Notes: a model not told the origin generated them from the sequence alone. 64,000 bases of DNA from Streptomyces fradiae ATCC 10745 = DSM 40063 (GCF_008704425.1 NZ_CP023696.1:5310501-5374500); one strand, 5' to 3'. Positions 34,076 to 42,465 are shown, counted from the stretch's first letter. Program-made: numbers and translations.

Positions 34076-34249
34076 CTTCGGCCGGCCGTCCCCGGCGGCC
34101 CGCCCCGCCCCGCCCGCCCCCTGCCGGGACGTACCGGGTGTCGCGGAGGGAGCGCGGGGCCGCCGGGACGCGGTCGCGTACCGGTCCGCACGCGCCGGAC
34201 CGCCAGGCCGCGAGGCCGGCGGGGGACGGCGAAGCGCCGGCCCCGCACG

Positions 34250-34265
34250 CGCCGCCGAGGCGGCG
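34250..34265. terminator. Compact hairpin between convergent genes
   Basis: CGCCGCC/GGCGGCG arms with a 2-nt spacer lie 30 bp before the RidA stop on one side and 175 bp after the MFS stop on the other. Further G/C inverted repeats flank it. No T-run is seen. Confidence 0.3.
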
Positions 34266-34295
34266 CCGGCCCGCACGCGCGGGGCCGGCCCCGTG

Positions 34296-34691
34296 TCACG
34301 CGACGGCGGTGCCCTCCAGCTCGACCATCAGGCCGGGGAAGGCCAGACGCGTCACACCGAGCATGGTGGAGGCCGGCGCGGCCCCGGCGGCGCCCAGCCG
34401 GCCCGCCAGCACGCCGTAGTGCTGGAGGAGAAGGTCCACGTCGGTCGTGTAGACGTTCAGCCGGACGAGGTCCGACAGGGACATCCCGGCCTCGGCGAGC
34501 ACCGCCTCGACGTTGTCGAGGCTCAGCTCCAGCTGCGCCGCCATGTCGCCGGGGTGTTCCGGCCCGCCGTCCTTGTTCGTCGCCGTCTGCCCCGAGAGGT
34601 ACAGGGTGCGAGAGTGCCCGGAGACGAGCTCACCCTGGTTGAAGCCCAACTCGACCGACCAGGTGACCGGGTTGACCGCACTACGTTCCAT
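34296..34691 (-). CDS. RidA-family protein
   Basis: A 131-residue YjgF/YER057c/UK114 protein: L-Y-L-S-G-Q-T-A, then H-P-G-D-M-A-A-Q-L-E-L-S-L-D-N-V-E-A-V-L-A-E-A-G, L-V-R-L-N-V-Y-T-T-D and a final V-E-L-E-G-T-A-V. RidA enzymes hydrolyse reactive enamines and imines. At the position where RidA proper has the catalytic arginine (P-x-R), this protein reads P-A-S-T-M-L, so it probably belongs to another Rid subfamily with a different or non-enzymatic role. ATG 34691 is chosen because the family fold begins right after it. It is divergent from a WYL regulator, with a palindromic operator between them. Confidence 0.9.
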   Translation of the reverse strand: MERSAVNPVTWSVELGFNQGELVSGHSRTLYLSGQTATNKDGGPEHPGDMAAQLELSLDNVEAVLAEAGMSLSDLVRLNVYTTDVDLLLQHYGVLAGRLGAAGAAPASTMLGVTRLAFPGLMVELEGTAVA

Positions 34692-34790
34692 CGCCGCGAC
34701 TGCTCCGTTCGGTTCGCTGACACCACGGACGTTCCTACCGGCGCGGCAGCCGCCGCCCGGTGACGTCCCGGGAAGCAGCCTGCCAACAAA

Positions 34791-34811
34791 ACATGACACC
34801 TCCGGTCATGT
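34791..34811. promoter_or_regulatory. Palindromic operator between ridA-like and WYL genes
   Basis: ACATGAC (34791-34797) and GTCATGT (34805-34811) are perfect inverted arms with a 7-bp spacer, placed 20 bp before the WYL start and about 100 bp before the RidA start. It is the obvious site for the adjacent HTH-WYL regulator to control both genes. Confidence 0.7.
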
Positions 34812-34830
34812 ATCCGGCTAGGGTTCCTCC

Positions 34831-35802
34831 GTGCGTGCCGACCGGCTGGTCTCCCTGGTGCTCCTGCTGCGGCAGCGCGGCCGGATGACCGCCGAGGCGC
34901 TCGCCCGTGAGCTGGAGGTCTCCACGCGGACGGTGCTGCGCGACATGGAGGCGCTGTCCGTGGCAGGCGTGCCGGTCTACGCCGAGCGGGGGCGGCACGG
35001 CGGGTTCGCGTTGCTGCCCGGCTTCCAGACGGCGCTCGCCGGACTGACCCACGACGAGGCGCTCGCCCTGCTCGTCGCCGGATCGCGGCGCGGGGCGCAG
35101 GTGTTCGGCCTCGGTTCGGCGCTGGCCTCGGCCATGCTCAAGGTGGTCGACGCGCTCCCCGAGGACCTCCGGGGCGACGCGGCGGGGGCGGCGCAGCGCC
35201 TGCTCGTCGACCCGGACACCGATCTCCTCTCGCGCCGGGTGGCGCCCGAGGAGCTGTCCGGCGCCGTCGTCGCCGAGGTCCGGCGCGCGGTGCTCGCCGG
35301 ACGCAGGCTGCGCATCCACTACGCGGCCGCGGGCCAGGAGCCGAAGTGGCGCACCGTGGACCCGATCGGCCTGGTCACCGTGCGCGAGCAGGGCTACCTG
35401 CTGGCCAGGCGGGCCGGCGAGGACCGCACGTACCGGCTGTCGCGCGTCCTGGCGGCCGAGGGGCTCGACGAGCCCGCGCGGCGCCCGGACACGGTCGACC
35501 TGGACCGGGCCTGGCGGGAGCACCGGGCGCGGTTCCGGACCGGTGGCGACCAGGTCGCCGCGCTCGTACGGGTGGACCCGGCGCGCCGGGAGCACCTGGT
35601 CGGCACCGCCCTGGCCGTCAGCGCCGAGGAGACCGACGCGGACGGCTGGACGCGCCTGGACGTGGTCTTCCAGGACGCGCGGCACGCCGAGTGGGCGCTG
35701 TGGCAGTACGCCGTGGACGCGGAGGTCCTGTCCCCGCGGTGGCTGCGCGCCGCCCTGCGCGAGCGCGCCCTGGCGGTCGCCGTGCACTACGGCTGCCCCT
35801 GA
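34831..35802 (+). CDS. HTH-WYL (YafY-type) transcriptional regulator
   Basis: A 323-residue regulator: N-terminal DeoR-like winged helix (M-R-A-D-R-L-V-S-L-V-L-L-L-R-Q-R-G, then S-T-R-T-V-L-R-D-M-E-A-L), a WYL domain around residues 150-215 (R-I-H-Y-A-A-A-G, D-P-I-G-L-V-T-V-R-E-Q-G-Y-L-L-A-R-R) in which the eponymous W-Y-L is G-Y-L, and a WCX dimerisation end. WYL proteins bind nucleic-acid or nucleotide ligands, often linked to stress. The GTG start has a G-rich upstream site. It probably regulates the divergent RidA gene through the ACATGAC palindrome. Confidence 0.93.
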   Translation: MRADRLVSLVLLLRQRGRMTAEALARELEVSTRTVLRDMEALSVAGVPVYAERGRHGGFALLPGFQTALAGLTHDEALALLVAGSRRGAQVFGLGSALASAMLKVVDALPEDLRGDAAGAAQRLLVDPDTDLLSRRVAPEELSGAVVAEVRRAVLAGRRLRIHYAAAGQEPKWRTVDPIGLVTVREQGYLLARRAGEDRTYRLSRVLAAEGLDEPARRPDTVDLDRAWREHRARFRTGGDQVAALVRVDPARREHLVGTALAVSAEETDADGWTRLDVVFQDARHAEWALWQYAVDAEVLSPRWLRAALRERALAVAVHYGCP

Positions 35803-35945
35803 GGCGCCCTCGGGCCGCGGTGCCTCAAACGCCGCCGGCGCCAGCTCCACGAGAAGGGGTGAATCGACCGCATCGGCGGCCCCACGTGACCCGTCCGCCT
35901 CCATGATGGCGACGTTTCATCCCCCACATGGACAAGAGGTGCATC

Positions 35946-37151
35946 ATGTCCGCGACGACCGAGCCCAACGTCGGTACGTTCACCCTCGCCGGCCCGCTGA
36001 CCGCCGCCGCCACGGCCCCGGCCGAGGTGCCGGAACACCGGGAATGGCCCCTGCCGAACGGCTTCGCCTGGGTGTTCCCCGGTGAGGGGAACGAGGGACT
36101 GCGCCGCCCCGTCATCATGGCCGACGGGTTCAACCTCGGCCGGAGCAGACTCGACGTGCTCTACCACGGCCTGGAGGGCGGTGCCTTCCCGTTCGTCAGC
36201 GAACTGCGGCGGCGCGGCAGGGACGTGATCCTCCTCGGCTTCGAGGAGCGCAGCGCCTCCATCCTGGACAACGCCCGGGCGGCCGAGTCCGCCATCATGC
36301 GGGCCATCGCGGAGCGCACGGGCTACGCACCCCTGACCGTCGGCGGGTTCAGCATGGGCGGCATCGTCACGCGCTACGCGCTGGCCCGCATGGAGATGCA
36401 GCGGATCGACCACCAGACCGGGCTGTACTTCTCCTACGACAGCCCCCACTGCGGTGCCTCCGTCCCGGTCGGCGTGCAGGCGTTCTCGCACTTCATCCCC
36501 GTCGCGAACGACTTCGCGAGGCAGATGGACAGCCCGGCAGCGCGCCAGATGCTGTGGCGGCACTACGACAAGGAGACCGGCAAGACGGGTACGGCCCCCG
36601 AACGCCTGCAGTTCCTGGACGCCCTGGACCGCGTGGGCAGTTGGCCGCGGATCCCGCGGACGATCGGCGTGGCCAACGGCCGCGGCGACGGGACCGGCCT
36701 CCCCGAGGTGGTGCCGGGCGAGGTCGTCCTGCGGATCGACGGGATCTACCCGGGCACCGCCTTCTACACGCAGGCCCAGGGCGACGACGTCACGGTGGCC
36801 TACCTCAACCGCAGGTTCCCCCAGGCCGAGCGGACCGTCACGACCGACGGCTTCCCGGAGCTGGACGGGGCTCCCGGCGGAACCCTGCACACCTACACGA
36901 TCCTGGCCGACGCGATCACGCGGCTCGGCGGCACGGTGGACCTGCGGCACGGGGAGGTGTGCTTCGTCCCCTCCGTCAGCGCCGTCGCCCTCCGCGACAT
37001 CGCCCGGCAGGACGACCTGTACGCGAACATCGCCGGACTCGACCCGGAGCAGAGCGGGCTGGACGACTTCCTCTGCTCGTCCACCACCACCGCCCACACG
37101 GCCGTCACCGAGGAGTTGTGCGCCTGGCTCATCGACCGGCTGCCCGACTGA
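35946..37151 (+). CDS. Alpha/beta-hydrolase, DUF676/lipase-like
   Basis: A 401-residue hydrolase. After a ~45-residue leader the core starts R-R-P-V-I-M-A-D-G-F-N-L-G. The nucleophile elbow is G-G-F-S-M-G-G (Ser near residue 137), followed by R-Y-A-L-A-R and S-Y-D-S-P-H-C-G. This pattern is seen in DUF676/PGAP1-like esterases. A late histidine (L-H-T-Y-T-I-L) may complete the triad. No signal peptide is visible, so it is probably cytoplasmic. ATG 35946 (AAGAGG six bases upstream) is preferred to ATG 35928. It stands alone between the WYL regulator and the amylase; the substrate is unknown. Confidence 0.82.
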   Translation: MSATTEPNVGTFTLAGPLTAAATAPAEVPEHREWPLPNGFAWVFPGEGNEGLRRPVIMADGFNLGRSRLDVLYHGLEGGAFPFVSELRRRGRDVILLGFEERSASILDNARAAESAIMRAIAERTGYAPLTVGGFSMGGIVTRYALARMEMQRIDHQTGLYFSYDSPHCGASVPVGVQAFSHFIPVANDFARQMDSPAARQMLWRHYDKETGKTGTAPERLQFLDALDRVGSWPRIPRTIGVANGRGDGTGLPEVVPGEVVLRIDGIYPGTAFYTQAQGDDVTVAYLNRRFPQAERTVTTDGFPELDGAPGGTLHTYTILADAITRLGGTVDLRHGEVCFVPSVSAVALRDIARQDDLYANIAGLDPEQSGLDDFLCSSTTTAHTAVTEELCAWLIDRLPD

Positions 37152-37235
37152 CAGTGTGTACGCGCGTGGTGGCGCTGCCGGCGGGGTCGGCCTTCCGGCC
37201 GCCGGACGTGCCGGCCGTCCTGCCCGGGATCGGCC

Positions 37236-37285
37236 GGCCCGCCGGGCGTCACGCGCATGCGGCCCGCCGGGCGTCACGCGCACGC
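37236..37285. repeat. 25-bp tandem duplication
   Basis: Two adjacent 25-bp copies (37236-37260 and 37261-37285), beginning GGCCCGCCGGGCGTCACG, differ at one position. They lie in the 389-bp gap upstream of the amylase promoter. Confidence 0.85.
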
Positions 37286-37419
37286 GGCCACCGGGCGCCG
37301 AGCGCCCGCGGGAAGGACGGGGCGACCCCCTCCCCGCGGGTGGCGCCGGCGGGTGAACGGTGTTGCTGCGCACAGGTGTTGGAGGTGGGGCGGTGGCCGG
37401 AAAGGTCCTGCCGGAAGTC

Positions 37420-37448
37420 TTGACCCCATGCGGTGGAAACCTTAACTT
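37420..37448 (+). promoter_or_regulatory. Alpha-amylase promoter
   Basis: TTGACC (37420-37425) and TAACTT (37443-37448) are spaced by 17 bp, close to the Streptomyces vegetative consensus (TTGAC-N17-TAG/A). They lie about 95 bp upstream of the amylase start and directly precede the maltose-type operator. Confidence 0.75.
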
Positions 37449-37455
37449 GTCGCCA

Positions 37456-37476
37456 CTTGCTGAAAGTTACGGCAAG
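37456..37476 (+). promoter_or_regulatory. MalR/Reg1-type operator of the amylase gene
   Basis: CTTGC (37456-37460) and GCAAG (37472-37476) form an inverted pair with 11 bp between, containing TGAAAGTT. A further CTTGC lies at 37479. CTTGC-AGTT-GCAAG elements are known repressor sites at Streptomyces amylase and chitinase-type promoters, where MalR/Reg1 gives maltose induction and glucose repression. Here it would cover the transcription start. Confidence 0.75.
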
Positions 37477-37540
37477 GTCTTGCGGGCCCCGGTGGCCGTA
37501 ACCTCCGCGACCCGCATCCACCCCACCTCTGGAGCGACGC

Positions 37541-39604
37541 ATGAGCCCGATCGCACCTGCCCGAAGACGGACGTCCGCCGCCCTGGCGGGCACCGGCCTG
37601 CTCCTCGGCCTGACCGCCGCCCTCGCCGCGCCCGCCCAGCCGGCGGTGGCGGCGCCGACCGCCAACGGCGACAAGACGGTCACCGCCGTCCTGTTCGAGT
37701 GGAACTTCGACTCGATCGCCCGCGAGTGCACGCGCACCCTCGGCCCCAAGGGCTATGGATACGTGCAGGTCTCCCCGCCCCAGGAGCGTATCCAGGGCAG
37801 CGCCTGGTGGACCGCGTACCAGCCGGTCAGCTACAAGATCCAAGGGCCGCTCGGCGACCGCGCCGCCTTCAGGAACATGGTCGACACCTGCCACGGCGCC
37901 GGTGTGAAGGTGGTCGTCGACGCCGTGCTGAACCACATGACGTCCGGCTCGGGCACCGGCACCGCCGGCACGCGGTACGGCAAGTACGACTACCCCGGCA
38001 CCTACTCGGACGCCGACTTCCACGGCTGCCGCCGTCCCATCGGCACCAACTACGCCGACCGCTACAACGTCCAGGAGTGCGAACTCGGCGAGACCGGCCA
38101 GCCCTCGCTCTCCGACCTCGACACCGGCAGCGACTACGTCCGCGGCCGCATCGCCGGGTACCTCAACGACCTGCTGTCGCTGGGCGTCGACGGATTCCGC
38201 ATGGACGCCGTCAAGCACGTGGCCGCCGACGACCTCGCCGCCATCCGCAAGAAGCTCTCCGACCCGGGCGTCCACTGGATGCAGGAGGCCATCCACGGCG
38301 AGCGCGAGGCCGTCTCGCCCAGCGAGTACCTGGCCACCGGCGACGTCCAGGAGTTCCGCTACACCACCGACCTCAAGCGGATCTTCGGCGGCGAGAAGCT
38401 GTCCTACCTGAAGAACTTCGGCGAGGCCTGGGGCTACATGCCCTCCGGCAAGAGCGGCACCATGGTCGCCAACCACGACACCGAGCGCAACGGCTCGGGC
38501 CTGAGCTACCGCGACGGCGCGGCCTACACGCTCGCCCACGTCTTCATGCTCGCCCACCCCTACGGCGCCCCGTCCGTCCACTCCGGCTACGAGTTCGGCG
38601 ACCGGAACACCGGCGCCCCCAACGGCAACAGCGTGCGGGCCTGCTACAGCGACGGCTGGAGCTGCCAGCACTCCTGGCGCCAGATCGCCAACATGGTGGC
38701 CTTCCGCAACGCCTCCGAGGGCACCGGCGTCACCGACTGGTGGGACAACGGCAACAACGCCGTCGCCTTCGGCCGCGGCGGCAAGGCGTTCGTCGCCGTC
38801 AACCGCGAGGGCGGCTCCCTCACCCGGACCTTCCAGACCTCGCTCCCGGCCGGCACCTACTGCGACGTCCAGCACGGCGACCCGACCGCGAACGGCGGCT
38901 GCACCGGCACCACGTACACCGTCGGCAGCGACGGCAGGTTCACCGCCACCATCGGCGGCAACGACGCCGTCGCCCTCCACGTCGGAGCGAGGCTCGGGGA
39001 CAAGCCGGGCGACAACACGGCCACCGTCTACTACAGCACCGACAGGGCATGGTCGGCCTACAACATCCATTACGCCCCCACCGGCGGCACCTGGACCACC
39101 TCGCCCGGTCTCGCCATGGAGGCCGCCTGCCGGGGCTGGGTGAGGAAGACCGTCGCCCTCGGCTCCGCCACCGGCCTCAAGGCCGCCTTCAACAACGGCT
39201 CCGGCACCTGGGACAGCAACGGCGGCGCCGACTACACCCTCGGCACCGGCGACATCACGGTCGGGAACGGCACCGTCGGCACCGGCAACCCCTGCGACGA
39301 CCAGCAGGCCGAGCCCGGCGCCTCCTTCGCGGTCACCGCCACCACCGTCCCCGGCCAGACCATCCACGTCGTCGGGGACCACGCGGCCCTCGGCGGCTGG
39401 GCGCCCGCCGCGGCCCTCAAGCTCGACGCCGCCGCGTACCCGGTGTGGAAGCTGGATGTGAAGCTGCCCGCGGGCACGTCCTTCGCGTACAAGTACATCC
39501 GCAAGGACGCCTCCGGCAACGTCACCTGGGAGAGCGGCGCCGACCGCACGGCCACCGTCCCCGCCGACGGCACGGTCACGCTCAACGACACCTGGCGAAG
39601 CTGA
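37541..39604 (+). CDS. Secreted alpha-amylase (GH13) with two starch-binding modules
   Basis: A 687-residue secreted enzyme. A Sec signal peptide covers about residues 1-38 (R-R-R, hydrophobic core, A-V-A-A). The GH13 barrel carries region I V-V-V-D-A-V-L-N-H, region II G-F-R-M-D-A-V-K-H with nucleophile Asp222, the general acid Glu249 in M-Q-E-A-I-H, and Asp313 in V-A-N-H-D. Domain C follows to about residue 480. A CBM25-like module (about 490-580; A-T-V-Y-Y-S-T, N-N-G-S-G-T-W-D-S-N-G) and a C-terminal CBM20 (about 590-687; H-V-V-G-D-H-A-A-L-G-G-W) bind raw starch. The enzyme cuts internal alpha-1,4 bonds outside the cell. Promoter, operator and a strong terminator are all visible. Confidence 0.96.
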   Translation: MSPIAPARRRTSAALAGTGLLLGLTAALAAPAQPAVAAPTANGDKTVTAVLFEWNFDSIARECTRTLGPKGYGYVQVSPPQERIQGSAWWTAYQPVSYKIQGPLGDRAAFRNMVDTCHGAGVKVVVDAVLNHMTSGSGTGTAGTRYGKYDYPGTYSDADFHGCRRPIGTNYADRYNVQECELGETGQPSLSDLDTGSDYVRGRIAGYLNDLLSLGVDGFRMDAVKHVAADDLAAIRKKLSDPGVHWMQEAIHGEREAVSPSEYLATGDVQEFRYTTDLKRIFGGEKLSYLKNFGEAWGYMPSGKSGTMVANHDTERNGSGLSYRDGAAYTLAHVFMLAHPYGAPSVHSGYEFGDRNTGAPNGNSVRACYSDGWSCQHSWRQIANMVAFRNASEGTGVTDWWDNGNNAVAFGRGGKAFVAVNREGGSLTRTFQTSLPAGTYCDVQHGDPTANGGCTGTTYTVGSDGRFTATIGGNDAVALHVGARLGDKPGDNTATVYYSTDRAWSAYNIHYAPTGGTWTTSPGLAMEAACRGWVRKTVALGSATGLKAAFNNGSGTWDSNGGADYTLGTGDITVGNGTVGTGNPCDDQQAEPGASFAVTATTVPGQTIHVVGDHAALGGWAPAAALKLDAAAYPVWKLDVKLPAGTSFAYKYIRKDASGNVTWESGADRTATVPADGTVTLNDTWRS

Positions 39605-39616
39605 CCCTCCGCCACA

Positions 39617-39650
39617 CGGGCGGGTACCGGGCGACACCGGTACCCGCCCG
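39617..39650 (+). terminator. Strong terminator behind the amylase
   Basis: A perfect 14-bp stem, CGGGCGGGTACCGG (39617-39630) with 39637-39650, and a 6-nt loop, 12 bp after the amylase stop. It also faces the convergent tetR gene. Confidence 0.85.
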
Positions 39651-39712
39651 AGGCGTGGGCGGACACCGCCGACCGCGCGCCGCGGCCCGACCGCCCGCCG
39701 GCGCCGTCGCGC

Positions 39713-40315
39713 CTACGGCCGGTCGGCGCCGACGAGCAGCAGGGTGTGCGGCCAGAGGGTGTCGAGGACGGCGGGGTCGTTCTTGAGCTTGGCGAAGAGG
39801 ACCAGCCCCTCCAGATGGGCGATCACCGCGCGCGCGACGGGGCGCCCGGCGCGCTCGCGGGGGACGGCCCCCTCCGCCGCCGCCTCGTCGAGCACCCGGG
39901 CGATCAGCGCGGTCTGCGCGTCGAAGATCTCCTCCAGCCGGGCGCGGACGTCCGGCTCCTGGGTGCTCAGCTCCAGGGCGAGGTTCCCCAGCAGGCAGCC
40001 GTCGACCGCGCCGCACTCCTCCTTGGCGCGCCGCTGGAAGTCCGCCATGCCCTCCAGCAGCCGGCGCAGCCGGGCCAGGGCGGGATCGGCGCCCTCCAGG
40101 GCGGCGCTCCAGGCGCGGTGCTGCTCCTCCCAGTAGGCGTCGATGGCCCGCAGGGTCAGGTCCTGCTTCGAGGTGAAGAAGTGGTAGAAGCTGCCCTTCT
40201 TCACGTCCGCCGCGGCGCAGATCTCCGCCACGCCCAGGCCGCTGTACCCCCGGTGGCGCATCAGGGTGCCGGCGGCGTCGAGGAGCCGTTCGCGCGCGGT
40301 GCTGGTCCGTCCCAT
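39713..40315 (-). CDS. TetR/AcrR-family regulator
   Basis: A 200-residue TetR repressor: T-A-R-E-R-L-L-D-A-A-G-T-L-M-R-H-R-G-Y, helix-turn-helix G-V-A-E-I-C-A-A-A-D-V-K-K-G-S-F-Y-H-F-F, and a ligand domain with C-G-A-V-D-G-C-L-L-G-N-L-A-L-E, which resembles the reactive-cysteine region of NemR-like sensors of electrophiles and quinones. ATG 40315 is chosen; a TTG 24 bases earlier is in frame. It is divergent from the flavodoxin-nitronate monooxygenase pair, with two operators between, so it likely represses both directions until an electrophile or nitro compound is present. Confidence 0.93.
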   Translation of the reverse strand: MGRTSTARERLLDAAGTLMRHRGYSGLGVAEICAAADVKKGSFYHFFTSKQDLTLRAIDAYWEEQHRAWSAALEGADPALARLRRLLEGMADFQRRAKEECGAVDGCLLGNLALELSTQEPDVRARLEEIFDAQTALIARVLDEAAAEGAVPRERAGRPVARAVIAHLEGLVLFAKLKNDPAVLDTLWPHTLLLVGADRP

Positions 40316-40322
40316 GGCAGCG

Positions 40323-40386
40323 AGTATACGGCCGGTCAACTAACCGGCCGGGATCGCCACTGGTGAAATAGTTGACCGGTCGTCTA
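40323..40386. promoter_or_regulatory. Two divergent TetR operators
   Basis: Site one, 40369-40386, is the palindrome TAG-TT-GACCGGTC-GT-CTA. Site two, 40323-40342 read on the minus strand, is a close variant (TAG-TT-GACCGGCC-GT-ATA). Both occur between tetR and the flavodoxin gene in opposite orientations. Each is about 20 bp long, the size of a TetR dimer site. Confidence 0.75.
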
Positions 40387-40481
40387 GTGTGTCCTCCGGA
40401 GGCGGGTCCACCGCCGCACCGCCCGACGGTCGACCCGTCACCGGGCACCGTCCCACCCACGCCACCTTCCGGAGGGCCACC

Positions 40482-41099
40482 ATGTCCGCACCGATCCCCG
40501 TCGTCGTCGCCTACCACAGCGGATACGGGCACACGGCCCGCCAGGCGTCCGCCGTCGCCGAGGGCGCCGCCTCGGTACCCGGTGTCCGCGCCGGGCTGCG
40601 CGACGTCTCCACGCTCGACGAGAGCCTGTGGGAGGCCCTGGCCGAGGCGGAGGCGATCGTCTTCGGGTCCCCCACCTACATGGGCGCCACCTCGGCGGTC
40701 TTCCAGCGCTTCGCGGAGGCGAGCGCCCCGGTCTGGGCCGCGCGCGGCTGGCAGGGCAAGCTCGCCGCCGGCTTCACCAACTCGGCCGGGGTGAACGGCA
40801 ACAAGGACAACGCGCTGCTCTCCATGACCGTCCTGGCCGCCCAGCACGGCATGAACTGGGTGCCGCTCGGCCTGGTGCCCGGCTGGATCTACAGCTCCGG
40901 CGGCAGCCCGGAGGACCTGAACCGGATGGGCTCCTTCGTGGGGGCGATGGCGCAGTCGCCCTCCGACCTCGGCCCGGACCGGTCGCCCTCGGACGCCGAC
41001 CTGCGCACCGCACGGCATCTGGGCGAGCACGTCGCCCGGACCGCGCTGCGGTTCGTGCACGGGCGCGAGGCCGCGGCGCACCCGGCGGTGACGGCGTGA
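40482..41099 (+). CDS. Flavodoxin-fold NAD(P)H oxidoreductase (WrbA-like)
   Basis: A 205-residue FMN-binding oxidoreductase: phosphate loop A-Y-H-S-G-Y-G-H-T-A, F-G-S-P-T-Y-M-G-A-T around the flavin, and G-F-T-N-S-A. The fold and motifs match WrbA/flavodoxin-like quinone reductases, which make two-electron reductions of quinones and nitro compounds. ATG 40482 follows GGAGGG seven bases upstream. Its stop is overlapped by the next gene's GTG. Together with the nitronate monooxygenase and the divergent NemR-like TetR it forms a plausible detoxification module. Confidence 0.9.
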   Translation: MSAPIPVVVAYHSGYGHTARQASAVAEGAASVPGVRAGLRDVSTLDESLWEALAEAEAIVFGSPTYMGATSAVFQRFAEASAPVWAARGWQGKLAAGFTNSAGVNGNKDNALLSMTVLAAQHGMNWVPLGLVPGWIYSSGGSPEDLNRMGSFVGAMAQSPSDLGPDRSPSDADLRTARHLGEHVARTALRFVHGREAAAHPAVTA

Positions 41100-42178
41100 A
41101 CGCCGGACGCCTGGGCGGCCTCCTGGGGATCTCCCTGCCCGTCGTGCAGGGGCCGTTCGGCGGCGGCCTGTCCTCCGTCGCCCTGGCCGCCGCCGTCTCC
41201 GAGGGCGGGGGACTGGGCTCGTACGGGGCGCACCTGCTGGCCCCGGACGAGATCACGGACCTGGTGGCCGAGCTGAAGGCCCGCACCGCCCGCCCGTTCG
41301 CCGTCAACCTCTGGGTCCCGCAGGAGGACGAGGCCCGGCCCTGGCCGGACCCGGCCGAACTGGGCCCGCACATGCTGCGGTTGCACCCGTACCACGACGA
41401 ACTCGGGCTGCCCCGGCCGTCGGCCGGCGACCTCGCGCCGGTACCGGACTTCGACGCCCAGGTGGACGCGCTGCTCGCGGCCGGGCCCCCGGTCGTCAGC
41501 TTCGTGATGGGCCCGCCGCCCGCCAGGGTGGTGGCCGAGGCCCGCCGCCTCGGCATCCGCGTGCTGGGCACGGCGACCACCGTGGACGAGGCCGTCGCCC
41601 TGGAGCGGGCCGGAGTCGACGCCGTCGTCGCCTCGGGCGCCGACGCGGGCGGCCACCGGGGCGCCTTCCTGCGGCCGGTCCGGGAGTCGCTCGTCGGGAC
41701 GTTCTCGCTGGTCCCCCAGGTCGCCGACGCCGTGGGCGTCCCGGTCGTCGCGGCCGGCGGGATCGCGGACGGCCGGGGGATGGCCGCCGCCCTCGCCCTG
41801 GGCGCCGACGCCGTGCAGATCGGCACCGCCTTCCTCGCCACCCGCGAGTCGGGGGCGAGCCCGGCCCACAAGCGGGCCCTCGCATCCCCCGAGGCCCGCA
41901 CCACGGTCCTCACCCGCCTCTTCTCGGGCCGCACCGCGCGCGGGATCGCCAACCGCTTCGTCCGCGACATGGCCCCGCACGAGGACGCCGTGCCCCCATA
42001 TCCGGTGCAGAGCGCCCTGATGCAGTCCATTCGGCGGGAGGCCAACGTACGGGGGCGGGCGGACCTCGGCAGCCTGTGGGCCGGCCAGGCCGCCCCGCTC
42101 ACCGCCGCCGACCTCGCCGCTCGGGACTACCTCACCGGGCTGATGGAGGACTTCCACAGGGCGCGCCGCCGCGCCTGA
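41096..42178 (+). CDS. Nitronate monooxygenase (2-nitropropane dioxygenase family)
   Basis: A 360-residue TIM-barrel flavoenzyme: P-V-V-Q-G-P-F-G-G-G near the start, V-V-A-S-G-A-D-A-G-G-H-R-G (FMN-binding and catalytic His region), P-V-V-A-A-G-G-I-A-D-G-R-G and A-V-Q-I-G-T-A-F-L-A-T-R-E-S. It oxidises alkyl nitronates such as propionate-3-nitronate, using FMN and oxygen. GTG 41096 overlaps the stop of the oxidoreductase gene in a GTGA, so the genes are coupled. A hairpin at 42217-42248 ends the operon. Confidence 0.93.
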   Translation: MNAGRLGGLLGISLPVVQGPFGGGLSSVALAAAVSEGGGLGSYGAHLLAPDEITDLVAELKARTARPFAVNLWVPQEDEARPWPDPAELGPHMLRLHPYHDELGLPRPSAGDLAPVPDFDAQVDALLAAGPPVVSFVMGPPPARVVAEARRLGIRVLGTATTVDEAVALERAGVDAVVASGADAGGHRGAFLRPVRESLVGTFSLVPQVADAVGVPVVAAGGIADGRGMAAALALGADAVQIGTAFLATRESGASPAHKRALASPEARTTVLTRLFSGRTARGIANRFVRDMAPHEDAVPPYPVQSALMQSIRREANVRGRADLGSLWAGQAAPLTAADLAARDYLTGLMEDFHRARRRA

Positions 42179-42216
42179 CCGGCCGGGTCCCGACCGGTTC
42201 CGTCCGGCACCGCGAG

Positions 42217-42248
42217 AGCCCTGCGGCCCCGGGAGGGGCGGCAGGGCT
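42217..42248. terminator. Terminator between nitronate monooxygenase and second DUF397 gene
   Basis: AGCCCTGC (42217-42224) pairs with GCAGGGCT (42241-42248), with further G/C pairing in the loop. The arms equal those behind the first XRE-DUF397 copy at 12789-12820. It serves both convergent genes. Confidence 0.7.
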
Positions 42249-42267
42249 CCAGCGGCGCGTACGGCGG

Positions 42268-42465
42268 TCAGGCCCCCTGGAGGAAGCCCGCCCACGCGGC
42301 ACGCGACACACGGACGACAGGACCGGCCACGGCCTTGGAGTCCCGGATGTGGACGGATCCCGTTCCGGCGGCGACCTCGACGCAGTCGCCGCCCTCCGCC
42401 CCGCTGTAGCTGCTCTTGAACCAGGCGAGGTCGGACGCGACGGTCGAGGACTCAGCGGTGTTCAT
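42268..42465 (-). CDS. DUF397 protein (second copy)
   Basis: A 65-residue DUF397 protein: L-A-W-F-K-S-S-Y-S-G, G-G-D-C-V-E-V-A, S-V-H-I-R-D-S-K-A-V-A-G and a final W-A-G-F. The stretch from V-H-I-R-D to V-V-R-V-S-R is identical to that of the first copy. The ATG overlaps the regulator stop in an ATGA, exactly as in the other module. Confidence 0.95.
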   Translation of the reverse strand: MNTAESSTVASDLAWFKSSYSGAEGGDCVEVAAGTGSVHIRDSKAVAGPVVRVSRAAWAGFLQGA

